The notes under the pieces were generated by a model. The model was not told the origin of the DNA. It saw only the letters and a list, made by a program, of their open reading frames with translations, and did not search any database. Positions 10,232 to 20,890 of a DNA stretch of 64,000 nt are shown one piece after another. Where the stretch lies: contig JAKSZP010013313.1 of assembly GCA_022478985.1 (NCBI GenBank), positions 62,001 through 126,000 on the forward strand, read 5' to 3'. Within the stretch, counting starts at the first letter, position 1. Each line of letters opens with the position of its first letter. This stretch comes from Massospora cicadina. Taxonomy: Eukaryota; Entomophthoromycota; Entomophthoromycetes; Entomophthorales; Entomophthoraceae. The position numbers were made by a program, and so were the translations under genes.

Positions 10232-11300
10232 CTAAATGATCTCAAATGGCCCACTCCATATGCTGGCAAGATTGTTTCTTCTTCTGAACCCATATTGGTC
10301 ATGAAACAGGACCAATTCCCCTACCCCAAACTGTGGAAGGCTGCAGCATCTACATTGGTCAGCCATGTGATCCCAAACCTTCTTGGCAAGACTAGTAGAA
10401 TATGTCTCAGTTTGGAGCTTGATCAGCGTGTTTGTTAAGGAAGATAAATAACGGTAGTGTTCAACTCTGCTGGTATCCTCAATGCAGGAGTAAAGCAATG
10501 CAGGCAGCGCTGGATTTCATCCATAGAGCAATTGAAATGGACTCTTACCGGTTGCTGAGTGGTAGCTGATATTGTATGCAAAGACAGCGGTGAATAAAAC
10601 GGTGCTCCAATCTGAGGACCGCTCATTTACAAGCTTGCATAGAATATTTACCAAGGTCCCATTGACCCGTTCCACCATACCGTTAGATTCAGGGTGGTAG
10701 GGGGTAGTTAAAACCCTGTGGATTGCCATGAGCTCATTCAACTTGGCCAATATATGGGATGTGAAATTGGTTCCATTATTCATTAAGATAAATTGCGGGC
10801 AAACATGGAGCTGTATGACGCGCTCCAGGATGAACTTGGCAGTAGTGACAGCCCCCAAATCCTTGATAGCCCTTGCTTCCACTCATCTTGGCAAATGGTC
10901 GTTGGCTACTATCATATATCTGGAGCAGTTTGCGCCAGTTGGCAGCGGCCCCACCACATCTATCAAAACTGTATGCCATGCGAACTGAGGCTTAACTAGC
11001 TGGTAGGTGGTCTTCCAGTGGTATGGTTTCTCCACTTGGCACTGATGGCAACAACCAACCATCTTGAGCACATCGTAGTGCATACTCTCCCAATAATAGG
11101 TGGTCACAAGAACTCCAGCATCTTTTTTAACCCTCTATGACCTACCGCTTTATGGGCATCTATTATTATCGCAGCTTAGGCAGAGGGTTTTGAGAAACTC
11201 AGCATTGATTCCCCAATCCGCTTATATAATTCCCATTGCGCAAGAAGGTATCCTGCCTAAGCCCATCTAACACTTTGATCATGGGTGGCAGCTCATCGTG
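10232..11300 (-). pseudogene. E2 integrase with a catalytic Asp changed to Asn
   Basis: Minus-strand frames 10883-11107, 10776-10979, 10517-10882 and 10232-10498 form an integrase that would insert the cDNA into the genome. Motifs in order: CHQCQVEKPYHWK (zinc domain), LIDVVGPLPTG (first catalytic Asp), [13 protein letters not shown] and NGMVERVNGTL (catalytic Glu), then a C-terminal GELVLFHDQYG segment. In E1 the second motif is ADNGTNF. In E2 the catalytic Asp codon at 10778-10780 reads AAT (Asn), so strand transfer would be lost. The frames are also shifted relative to each other. Confidence 0.88.
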
Positions 11301-11369
11301 ATATTTTCCCGAAATCATTTTATTGTACATGATGTCTGCCACATCCGCTGTAATGGCGACCGTGGGTAA

Positions 11370-11777
11370 TCAGGAAAGACAATCCGCATTCTGATGCTTT
11401 GCCCCTGGCCAATGCATAATCTCAAAATCATATGCTTGGAGCTTCAAAGCCCATCGCGCGAGCTTCCCTTCAGGTTCACAAAGATTCTTTAGCCAGCACA
11501 AAGAGGCATGATATGTTACCACTTTGAAATTTACCCCTAGGAGGTAGACCTGGAATTGTTTATATGCATAGATTACTGCTAAACACTCCCACTCAGTCAT
11601 GGTGTATTTCTGTTCAGGGCCAGTTAAACTGCGGCTGCAATAGGCAATGGGGTGCTCCACACCATCATCATCTTTTTGGGACAACATGGCCCCAACAGCG
11701 GAAAGTGAGGCATCCGTTTGCACAATAAACTCTTTTTCAAAATTGGGGTATTTCAAAACAGGCGCGCTAGCCAACAC
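11370..11777 (-). pseudogene. E2 RNase H domain
   Basis: Open frame of 135 codons: FIVQTDASLSAVGAMLSQKD, HPIAYCSRSLTGPEQKYTMTEWECLAVIYAY and then HASLCWLKNLCEPEGKLARW through to HQNADCLS. These are the RNase H core and the connecting segment. The catalytic Asp (QTDAS) and Glu (EWECLA) are present, and the domain itself is uninterrupted. It overlaps the RT frame by about 25 bases in another phase, so a frameshift separates it from the polymerase. The best preserved RNase H in the window. Confidence 0.9.
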
Positions 11778-12662
11778 AGTTTGTAATACATCAAAAGCGG
11801 TTTGACATCAATCTGTCCAGGTGAAGGCAGCGTTCTTCTTAAGTAGCTCAAAGGTGGAGCCCCAATACAGATGAAGTTGAGACTGAACCGCCAGTAGTAA
11901 CTGACCATCCCCGAGAACACCTGGATATCCCGCTTATTACTTGGCTGAGTCATCTGGTGGATGGCTTTCACCTTGGCCGGCTGTGGACTCAGCCCTTTGG
12001 AGTCTACCACAAAGCCAAGATATTCCAACTGTTCCTTGAAAAAGTGACACTTTCAGGGCTTAATCTTGATATTAGCTTCAGCTAGGCGGCGGAATACTTG
12101 TTCCAGGTGTCCAAGATGCTCTGTGAATGTTTGCAAAAATACGTTGATATCATCAAGGTAGACAAGAATGCAAGACAGCTTTAAGTCACCCAAAATAGTG
12201 TCCATAGCCTGCTGAAATGTAGCCGGGGCGTTGCACAAACCCTATGGTATACGTGTAGGCTGTAACAATCCTTTTGAGGTAATTATAGCGCACTTTTCTT
12301 GTTCTGCTTCTGGCAACTCGATCTGCCAGTACCCTGATATCAAGTCCATGGCTGAGAAATACTTGGCCCCACCTAACCAATCTAAAGCGTCTTTGATTTG
12401 TGGAAGCGGGTACAAATCTTTTTTCATAATGCTATTAGGCTTCCAATAATCAATTACTACCTGATTGGAGCCATATTTCTTTTTTACAATGAGCACCAGA
12501 GATGCCCAGGGACTCTTCGATGGTTCCAACATTCCCTGTTCCACCTATGCATCTATTTCTGCTGACACAACTTCTTCCGCTGCCTTTGAACAATGGATAG
12601 GCTGTGACCTGATAGAGCGATGGTCTCCTGTGTCCACATAATGCACAACCCCGTGAGCGCAA
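11753..12662 (-). pseudogene. E2 reverse transcriptase
   Basis: Four minus-strand frames (12450-12662, 12242-12544, 12053-12238 and 11753-12028) carry consecutive RT blocks: the segment WASLVLIVKKKYGSN with DYWKPNS, YFSAMDLISGYWQIELP, MCNAPATFQQAMDTILG, the catalytic CILVYLDDINVF (YLDD at 12149-12160) and the thumb segment MEYLGFVVDSKGL. The catalytic aspartates are intact, unlike E1. Stops and frameshifts between the blocks mean that a continuous polymerase cannot be made from this copy. Confidence 0.9.
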
Positions 12663-12774
12663 CCCAAGTCATGATCATCAGTTGCAAAGATACTGTGATA
12701 ATTTTCAAACAGAATCACCCTGTCCTTCTGCTCCTCTGATAGACCAGTGAGCGCCTCCCAAGGAATTACAGTAA

Positions 12775-13302
12775 TTATGCCAAAGGGGTTTTTAAAGGCA
12801 AGCTGAGATCTTCCCAGGAACCAAAGTCGTGTATATGGTGGACCTCATTGATTGGGATCAAATGCAGGTAAGCTACCACTTGGTGCCGCTGAACCTTCAT
12901 CACTTCCTTCTGCAGATTTGCTACCAACACTTTTACCTCCCATTGCCCAGGTAACAGTAACCCAGGAGCCACATGAGGTTTGAGTAGTGATTGTTGATAG
13001 GGCCCCACAACCTCTCCATACAGACCACCCGGTATATCAATTTCAAGATCAGTTCCAATTTTGACCTGATGCCCAGAAGGGATAGTAAAAGTGTTTGCAG
13101 CTCGTAGTGGAATCCCTTTGTACTCATAAATCTGTGTTGGGAGCGTTCGAGTCTTCCACTTCATTCGCCAATCTTTTACAGGTATCACACCATTGCTATA
13201 GGCGAGATTAATTTGACTAGAGCGGATTGGGTCATCTGGCACTCCCCTGGAAGTAAAATAGGTTGGAATCCGTTGTCCCAGGATGTCTAGGATCTCTTCC
13301 AT
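12775..13302 (-). pseudogene. E2 protease C-terminus and pre-RT linker
   Basis: An intact 175-codon frame beginning at MEEILDILGQRIPTYF, the segment that follows the protease fold in E1 (there LAILGQRIPIYFAS). It then runs through a linker with GTDLEIDIPGGLYGEVV and a KVLVANLQKEVMKVQRHQVV block that has a counterpart in E3 (LLGNLTKKDIIIKKHQ). It is a polyprotein spacer with no catalytic residues. The end at 12775 lies just before RT. Confidence 0.75.
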
Positions 13303-13640
13303 CGTGTCAACAACAGCCCCATAGTGTCACATAAATGCAGTCCCAATTAGCCATTCAAAGTGGCTATTTGGTAATGCCAGTGCCATAATAACAACAGATC
13401 CAAACCGCAAAGGAAGTGTGCTATACGCTCACTCAGAGACTGTGGTTTCTGTTCCAGCGGTCCCATACACCATCCAGTGTTCTATGTCAGGTTTTAAAGC
13501 CAACTTTGCCACCAACTTAGTGGAGACAATGTTAACAGAAACGCCAGTGTGCAACTATAGCTCATAATCAGGATTTGGCTACCACCACATCACAGTAAGT
13601 GCACTCCAAGTAATATGAAAGCCAGTTATTTACTACATGT
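13303..13640 (-). pseudogene. E2 aspartic protease, degenerate
   Basis: Minus-strand reading gives CDVVVAKS, a stop, then a corrupted active-site region followed by VNIVSTKLVAKLALKPD and YGTAGTETTVSE. The parallel with E1 (DTGAPFNIVSTKLMAKLKLNPD) is clear, but the aspartate of the DTG motif cannot be recovered: the equivalent bases near 13550-13560 read HTGVS. With stops on both sides, the enzyme is certainly inactive. Confidence 0.75.
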
Positions 13641-14130
13641 ACATTCAGCAGTTCACATTTTCCCAGGAAACCTATAATACCCACACTGACTTTAGGGTAG
13701 CTTGCTATAATAGCATCCACCCGGAAGGAGACCTCTACTTCTCTTAGAGACAATGCAACCGCAAATGGTTCCAGCTGGTCTGACAGGTTTTGGTCAAACA
13801 TTTGGCAAGCGTAAGGCTTTGGCTGCTCCAAAAACCCTGGGTCAGCCATATTTTAGAATTGTGCTTGGGTCAGCACATTTACTCCCTCAACTGGCTGTTG
13901 GTAGAGGAATGTATCATCATACTGGGAGGCGTCTACTTTCTTTAATACAATTGATTCAGAGGGGATGTATGACTTCAAGATAGCGGAAGTAGAGAGTTTC
14001 ATCTCTACTTCGCTCCAACTTTTTCCCTGATAACCTTGATCCTGTTGTACATGAGGAATCTGTCAATTGGGGCATCATCATCCCATGTTCCCAGTGCGAC
14101 CGCAATTAAAGCAACTTACTCCATAGGGCC
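13568..14130 (-). pseudogene. E2 Gag C-terminus with degenerate zinc knuckle and linker
   Basis: The frame 13568-13849 (PYACQMFDQNLSDQLEPF to LGKCELLN) corresponds to the E1 linker PYACQMLNQASSEKLDS. Upstream, at about 14075-14110, the minus strand reads SCFNCGRTGNMG, the start of a CCHC nucleocapsid zinc knuckle whose histidine position is occupied by Asn and which then hits a stop. In working elements this motif packages the RNA genome. Confidence 0.7.
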
Positions 14131-14477
14131 TACAACTGTGCATAAATAAGTTGGCCTGCTTAGAAAGTTGTTCCAAAGATGATCAGCATAACCAGACCCA
14201 CATTGATAGACTGCTTACTGTCGAGCAGCATAATTAAGGCTGAAGCAGTAGTTGGAAGTTTTTGCTCAATAGTTATGGGACAGTTGGTGAGCTGCGGGGA
14301 GTAGCCTGGCATGATCTACATTAACTGGTTGCTTTCCTTCCCCTGGTTAGGGTAGGCCCCAGTAACAGTGGGAATCCACTCGATATTGGGTGGAGGGAAG
14401 TTGGCAGATATCTGGTGCAGAAACTGAACAATTTTGATCAATGCCACATCTTCATCCAATAGTGAGGCCATAACGTT

Positions 14478-15000
14478 CTAAAGCTCAGGATATGGCTTTA
14501 CTGAAGAGGCCATTGCAATGCATACATCAGCTTCAGCTAGAATCCCAGCCCTGATCAACACATGTGCTTCCACTGTAAACCGCTCAACGAATGCGGTGAG
14601 ACTCTCATTTTGTAGAAACCTGATGGTCAGAAACTCAGCTTTCCGCTGAGACATCTTTGCTTTTCCGCCAAACAACCATATCACCATCTCCTTGACCTCT
14701 TGGTAAGTAACGGGACTGTCTGAAAGGTAATAAACAACTTGATCAGCATTTCTGATATCTAAGGTAGAGGTTAACAGTTTTACCCTGTGCCAGTCCAAGG
14801 CACCTTCTGTTGCAAACTCAAATCGTCGAAGGAATCCATGAATATTGCCATCATGATAAAAGGGTGGCAGCTGAGCACAGCATACTTCCTGGAGCAGCTC
14901 ATCTTATTTTTTGAGCACTGTGTTTAATGCGAGTTTCAACTCCTCAAATGAAACAGTCCTATTGTCTTGTGCAGATTTCTTTTTAAAGTAACCTAGGCGA
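14478..15000 (-). pseudogene. E2 Gag capsid domain
   Basis: Main open frame 14478-14798: DWHRVKLLTSTLDIRNADQV, then YQEVKEMVIWLFGGK, AEFLTIRFLQNESLTAFVERFTVEAHVLIRAG and ADVCIAMASSVKPYPEL, a helix-rich capsid module typical of Gypsy Gag proteins. Upstream sequence (IHGFLRRFEFATEGA and, at 14904-15000, VSFEELKLALNTVLKK) extends it towards the primer-binding site. Stops separate the parts. Assignment is by position and by the parallel E1 region. Confidence 0.75.
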
Positions 15001-15049
15001 GACATAGCAGGCGACTTAGATTTTATAAATTTATTACTGATCAATGGGC

Positions 15050-15067
15050 CCCCTGTAGTGAGCACCA
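15050..15067 (-). other. Primer-binding site of E2
   Basis: Minus strand TGGTGCTCACTACAGGGG, one base after the LTR end ACA; identical to the sites of E0 and E3. Confidence 0.92.
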
Positions 15068-15068
15068 C

Positions 15069-15616
15069 TGTTGTAATTTGGTGGAATCTGGAGGATTCGC
15101 TGTAAGAGTTTTGCACAGGGTTTAGCCCACTGAGCAATAGAACCCATGATATGACAATCGTGGTCCTTTGTAACAACAGAATAAAATGTTAATATAATAA
15201 CTATGGGGCACTTGCTCCCACTATAATACTTTATTTAAATAGAATAAACTCCTCGGATCCTCTCTTCTTACTCTCCTTTTCTCTATTAACCAACAACCCT
15301 TCTTAATTGCCCATCACGCTCATATACAGCGGCTTTAGACGATACCACACTCATTGCTTGGACTTTTTGGTTCCACCGATTCTCCTCGTTTTGACTAGTT
15401 TTCTTTTAATTCCCTATCACCTAATTTGTAAGTGATTAAATTCGTATTTGTTGAATGTCAACATTGTTCAATTGCCTTATTCAAGGCGATTTCCCATTAA
15501 CCCAGTACACCTAATTTGCGGCTTAAATTGCCATTACCAGTTTGATTCCAACGGATTCCATACATTTCGCCATGATGACTTTGGGCTTATCGTTCATTCA
15601 TATCAGAATTGTGACA
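15069..15616 (-). repeat. E2 5' LTR
   Basis: 548 bp, ends with target duplication GGAGC at 15617-15621. Alignable without gaps at the ends to 9557-10104. Confidence 0.95.
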
Positions 15617-16440
15617 GGAGCCAACCAGTGTAAGTACATTCTGGTGGCTAACAACTACTTGAAAAGTGGGTCAAAGTGAGGGTGATATGGGATTTGGGGG
15701 CGATCACAGTGGCCAAGTTCTTTTGGAATGCATTATTCAGTGAAATGGCTGCCCTCAGTTCAATCTCGCTGATAATGGAACCAACTTCACCTCACACATC
15801 CTCCCCAAACTGAATGAGCTTATGAGTATCCTTGGGGTTCTGATGACTCCATACCACCCCAAGTCTAATGGAATGGTTGAACAGGTGAATGGGACTTTGG
15901 TGAACATACTACAAAAATTAGTAACAGATCGACCTTTCAATTGGAGCTCAATCCTTTTCAATGCCATGTTTGCCTATAACATTAGTTATCATTCCACCAC
16001 GGGGAAGAGCCCCTTCCAACTACTATATGGCTGACACCTGGCTCTTCTGGCATTACTTTATTCATGTGTAGAAGACACCGGCAGAATGGAACCCCACTGC
16101 TATTTGACTAACCTTGTGAACTTTCTGATCAAATTGAAAACTGAAGCATATTCCTTCAGCTTAGCCAAAAAGATCAGGAATCAGGCTGCTGATCAGGTAC
16201 ATTGTAGCGGGTTGCACAGTTCAAAGAAGGTAATATGGTTCTCTTCCATGACCAACATGGGTTTGGGTGGAAACATAAGCTGGCCAGTACTTGTGTTTGT
16301 CCGTTCAAAGTTATAGAGAAAAATGGGGTCAATGCATATACCATCAAGGACCCCACAAGTGATTGGATTATTAGCTGAGTGCACACAAAGTTCCTCTGAC
16401 CATACAAGCAATAGGAGCCTTATCGTCCAGTCAAGGAGGG
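15617..16440 (+). pseudogene. E1 integrase, part 2
   Basis: The plus strand resumes the integrase interrupted at 9556: GANQCKYILVANNYL, then [12 protein letters not shown] (second catalytic Asp, present), [19 protein letters not shown] (catalytic Glu) and [21 protein letters not shown]-terminal fragments follow to about 16370. Frame changes occur near 15660 and 15780. Part 1 and part 2 match E2 integrase end to end, which proves that the E2 insertion site lies within this gene. Confidence 0.87.
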
Positions 16441-16446
16441 GTATAA

Positions 16447-16936
16447 TGTTATGATTCTGATATGACTGGATATTAACCTTGGAACAGCTAGGGCGAATCG
16501 GAAAGAATCTGCCAAACATGATATTAGTTATGATTATTTGAGTGCCTCAAGATGAGTCAAAATTGAGATATATGGGTTAATATTGGATTGCCTATAAATA
16601 AGGCGATAAAGTGCTAAATGATAACAAGTAAAAAAAGAGAATTGGCAGAGTAGAATAGTCCAAGCTATGATAGCGGTATCTTGCAAATCCACTGTATATA
16701 AGCAAGATGGCGATTGAGAGAAGGAGATTGTTAATAGTAGAGAGAGCGGAACAGCAAAAGGTCGCTGTATTTATTATAATAAATAAAAGAGTCATCCGGG
16801 CGATTGAACCTATTTTTAGTATATTTTAAAATTTATCCAAAGGACTGATGATCCCCACATTGTCTGTCTGTTGTTCAGTGAGTTCAACCTGTAAAAACAA
16901 TACAGAGGTCCTAACAATACCATCCAAAATATAACG
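16447..16936 (+). repeat. E1 3' LTR
   Basis: Starts TGTTATGATTCTGATATGAC after a purine-rich CAAGGAGGGG and ends ATAACG, where the expected terminal ACA has mutated. The next five bases are the target duplication GATGG. It is 490 bp, with an internal deletion relative to the 5' LTR. Confidence 0.9.
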
Positions 16937-16941
16937 GATGG

Positions 16942-17859
16942 GTTCCTGCAGAACTGGTGTTTGTGACTAACTATATGTCAAAAACAGTTCAAAATTGGTA
17001 GTATCCTGATAGATTTCTCCCCAATCTAGTGTACATGCCATCAAAATTATCATGGCGCAATCCAAGACTTCAGACGCCTTACACACCTCAACCCACCGTG
17101 TAAAGTCAAGCCTGATGGTTAGGGTGTCTAGCAGAGGCTTTGTCGCCCCTAAATCTTAGGCTCCCTTTTCTGCCCCGCCATAAAGGCAACTGCCCTCCTT
17201 AGGGTAGGTTACTAATTTCTTTCCCAGTTTATTTTTCTCTTTAATCTAATAAAGAAGTATAATCTTACTTACAGTGGTTTGCTGTGGCGTCCAACCCCGC
17301 CCATTTATCTTATTAGCAGGAAATGGTATCTATGATGCATGCCACAATCAGCAAATTTAGTTCAAGTGTTTTTAAGGGAGCAATGTGAAACACTAATTTA
17401 TAATTTCTTCACAATATAATGGAATGTACATGCTTTAAACCTCCTTATTTTTGCTGCTAATATGCTGTTCATGCCATATATGATGTTAATTCAAATACTC
17501 CCTGCCATTCTGCCATAAATCCAGCACAATCTTCCCATTCTAACTTTCCCTATTACTTAATCCATTTATTTAATGCTAAACAATTGTAAAATTCTGAGTT
17601 ATTGTCACTCTCTATGCTCTTCTGCATATGAGGATTGTCTCAATAAGACCCGCAGTTGCCTCCAGTACAGCCTCTTAAATTGTCAAGGGGCCTTTAGTAA
17701 GTTTTTGAGCCAATATCTTAAGCACATAAACCAATTAGCAACATACACAAAAGCCACCAATTCTGCTGAGTCTTTGGCATGCTAGATCATTCACTGGTCG
17801 TTGTATATCCATATTACAAGGCCAGTCTTCTTTCAGTTATCTTGAACTCTGACATTTTT
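16942..17859. other. Unassigned AT-rich spacer
   Basis: No gene, repeat boundary or domain is supported. Short frames such as 17573-17785 lack recognisable features. A fragment near 16970-17050 (FVTNYMSKTVQNW) may be worn Gypsy sequence belonging to the relic that follows. Confidence 0.4.
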
Positions 17860-18451
17860 TATGTTACAAATTTACAGTTACTACAGACCACGCTTCTTTG
17901 AAGTGGATTCAGAATATGAAAGATCATATTGGAATGCTAGCCCGTTGGCTTTTAAAATTAAGCACTATCTCATAACTATTACTTATTGAGATGGAATACA
18001 ACACATAAATGTGGATGGACTGACTTGACAGCCCCATTTGGGCAACAGTGAAGCTGAGTGGTTACATGACCTATTCATGAAGCTGGGCTATTGGGAGGTC
18101 AAAGATGAAAACAGTTCAAAAGATGCTGAAACAACACATGATAAAAATAAAAGTTCTCAATGAGTTATTAACAATAAAGTCATAGCAGACTGGTTACCCT
18201 ACTCATGAGCTTTTAAATGGGTACTAATTATACTCGAAGCCCACAATATCCTAGGACATGGAGGAGCCAGAAAAACAACAAAAAAGAATCAATAATTGCT
18301 ATTACTGGGAAGGAATTTTGGACTCTGTAGTGGACGTTTTGGACGCTTGTATAATTTGTTATAACCAATCACTGCATAAGGCTAAGTATAAGTATCAGCT
18401 GATGAACCCTCAGTAGCCATTCTGTCAGAAAGACGGCATATAAAGTTTAGT

Positions 18452-20052
18452 CTGTCCTGCCAGTCAGGATGCAAATGCACCCAAAATGCAAGCCAGAATG
18501 CCAGAGGTATTCCCGCTCAGATGACGTTGGCTGTGTGGGGAGACGTGCAACTATTAAGCATTGGTGAAATATAAACAAAAAAAGGAACCTGGCAAGAAAC
18601 CAAGATGTTGCAACTCCAGACTCAATGGGTCTTGCTTCAGGGAGTTGAACAATCATATTTTCTGTTTTGGGATACTCCATAAGAGGGTTTGGTACAAAAA
18701 CAGAAAAAAGATGAAGGTACCGCTAGAAGTGAAGACATATGGGCCCACAGGATTTCGATATACTGCTGGTGGATGGCTTTGACAATTGGCTTGAATTCCC
18801 AGATGTTTCTTACATAATATGCCCAGTTTACTATTGTAGGAGCTATAGTTACTATCATTACTGGTTTTTCCCAGCCAATGTAAGCCTAAAGGGCCACATT
18901 GTTAGTGCCATAGGGAGTTCAGCAAGGAAAATTTTGAAACAAATCAAAAAATGGGAACTCAGAGATTTTTTATGAATGGTAAATTAATGAAATTGATTGT
19001 CAAATTCCTCAGTGTGTTACAACTTCTTAAATAGATGGTCAATTTGGAGAATAGCTTAGTAAAGCACAGGATTGGGGTCCTCAAGATTTGACCTAACCTA
19101 GTGAACTTTAAAGGAAGGGGGAAACGAATTCAACCTGAACTAACTCAAAGGAGTCAGCGGAGGTCCAAGTTGCTGTCAGTTCAAACTCATATGTCCAATT
19201 TGCAGTTTCACTGCATTTCCAATGGTTTGTTTGACAGCTTCTCATTTGACGGACAACAGGAATCAAAAGGCCACCCCATGTAGGGGTGGTCCCAAATGGT
19301 CAGAAACATGTTTAGGATACCCAACCCACCTGCACCTGGTCACTTTGGCATCCGTTTGGCCAAGTAAGGTGCATAAAACAACAATCCTGATTTTTGATGG
19401 GAGGGTTTTGAGCTATCATCAACATTTGACAATTGAGACACGTGCCAGTTAGGCTTTGTCCCTGATGTTTTTGAGGGGAGTTCTGAACTGGCAACAACAT
19501 TACCCAATGTCTGAATGCCATTAGAGACCTTAACTGAGGATTTGTCACTGAGCACATTCTTATTAAGAGGTACACAGCCGTTGGGCTGTGTCCTCAATGT
19601 TTATGAAGCAGGTTTTGAACTGATGACAACATATCCTAATGGCCCAATGCCATTGGTGAATTTTGCCAAGAATTTGACACTTGATTTCTCATTCACTGGA
19701 TGTGAGAGACTATTGGGCTTCATTATTGAGGGTTTAAGGCTTTTGGACCTTATTTCTAAAAGCTCAGAGCTGTCAACTTATAAGAGCTTTTAACCCATGG
19801 AATAGCAGCTTCCAATTATTTTGGCGCGAATTTCCTCAATTCATACTAATTTGGCAGAGGCAATTGTGGGGACAGGTGGTGGAATCTTCAGAGGGAGGGC
19901 TGTTACCCAGCGCTTGTCTACCACATGGACGAAGTTACCATTGAGACAAGGGGGACAACTGCCCTCTTTGGACCCTTTTTAATGGGGAATGGGAACACTG
20001 CCCAGTCTAAGCAGAGGGGACGCTCCATGGACTTGAATATTCCAAACCTTCA
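18452..20052. mobile_element. Unidentified insertion inside the Gypsy relic
   Basis: The integrase relic breaks at about 18452 and resumes at about 20053; the flanks carry AGTTTAG and AGTTAGG, a possible diverged target duplication. The insert has no LTR pair, no RT and no recognised domain. Plus-strand frame 18739-18975 has 78 codons of unknown nature. On the minus strand 19260-19790 encodes imperfect repeats rich in Ser, Lys and Pro, and a short frame (MERPLCLDWAVFPFPIKKGP) lies near the minus-strand 5' end. Confidence 0.5.
19260..19793 (-). pseudogene. Remnant of a repeat-containing protein frame
   Basis: Read on the minus strand, one phase gives recurring units of roughly 40-50 residues sharing NEKSSVK or DKSSVK, NGI..LG.VV.SS and a T..QPN or TG.KPN ending. 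Examples are NGIGPLGYVVISSKPAS and NGIQTLGNVVASSELPSK. One in-frame TAA lies in the upper unit. No domain is recognised. Low complexity and intragenic repetition could reflect a surface or structural protein, or just repeat expansion. I do not assign a function. Confidence 0.4.
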
Positions 20053-20890
20053 GTTAGGATGTTGTAGGTCCACTCCCTGAAATATCTGGAGAATATCAAT
20101 ATATCCTTTTAGGAATCAACTACTTCAAGAAATAGATAAAAGCAATTACATTTTCAAAACTGTCAAGGCCGCCTCTAATTTCTTATATCAATACAACTTT
20201 ATTCAACATGGTTATCCTTAGGTATTGCTATGAAATAATGGAAGAAACTTTACCTTGAGAGTATTGAATTTTCTAGCAACTAGCATGAGGACCCAACAGC
20301 TATTATAAGTGCGCTAAAACCTATCAATGAATGAAAATTAGAACAAGAAATTGGGACTTTAATATAAACAAATAGATATTGCTACTTCTGTTCCCTTACA
20401 CTGGGATCAATACCTCATGAGTGCAATGATGGCTTACCAGATTAGTTATCATTGTATTTCTAAAAAAAGTTCCCATTTAAGGCTATATATGGAATAAAAC
20501 CTGGTATTGCTGTCCTATTGGTAACATAAGTTACCAGTGATAGCACCAAATTGCCTGATAAAAGTGTTAAGAAGATTAAAAGAGGGATGTTTAACTCCAG
20601 TCTGGTGAGATGACAAATCTGGTCAAAACGGTTACAAGAGAAGGCCAGTCAGAAAATGAAACCTACCAACCTTCACCCTCTTTTGGGATTTCCAATTTAA
20701 TTCTATACTACTACAACCTATTAGTGCTGCATGGAGAATTTTGCTTCCATAAGGGAAGGACCATACATAATAACTTATAAGCGTGGAGCCAAATCCTAAT
20801 TTAAGTCTCAGGAAATGAAGTCAAAATCAACCAATTAAATAGTTAATTCATATATTGGTACTCTCATGTCAGTACTCTTAAAGGGAAGAT

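Larger units (their letters stand above)
9557..15616 (-). mobile_element. Ty3/Gypsy retrotransposon E2, nested in E1
   Basis: Two LTRs of exactly 548 bp (9557-10104 and 15069-15616) and target duplication GGAGC (9552-9556 and 15617-15621) bound a 6060-bp minus-strand element. Gag, protease, RT, RNase H and integrase follow in Ty3/Gypsy order. It lies inside the integrase core of E1, so it is the younger insertion. Its LTR copies still differ noticeably (about ten percent over the first 140 bases compared by eye), largely at CG-derived sites. Confidence 0.96.
4403..16936 (+). mobile_element. Ty3/Gypsy retrotransposon E1, interrupted by E2
   Basis: Target duplication GATGG occurs at 4398-4402 and 16937-16941. 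LTRs are 4403-4962 and 16447-16936. Between them, on the plus strand, are Gag, protease, RT, RNase H and the first part of integrase, up to 9556. Integrase then resumes at 15617 after the minus-strand element E2. Without E2 and its duplication the element is about 6.47 kb. Order protease-RT-RNase H-integrase makes it Ty3/Gypsy (Metaviridae-like). It is dead: many stops, frameshifts and a changed RT active site. E1 and E2 belong to related families. Confidence 0.93.
17860..20890 (+). mobile_element. Decayed Gypsy relic of the E3 family, split by a 1.6-kb insert
   Basis: Plus-strand scraps follow the E3 order. 17880-17970 gives TTDHASLKWIQNMKDHIG (RNase H). 18230-18420 gives the integrase zinc domain (ILDSVVDVLDACIICY, KYKYQL). 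20053-20300 continues the integrase core (DVVGPLPEISGEYQY, GINYF, HGYP), 20395-20470 gives WDQYLMSAMMAYQISYH, and 20750-20800 gives EGPYIITYKRGA, the C-terminal GPY/F module. Sequence 18452-20052 does not belong to it and interrupts the integrase. Stops are dense, so this is much older than E3. Confidence 0.8.
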
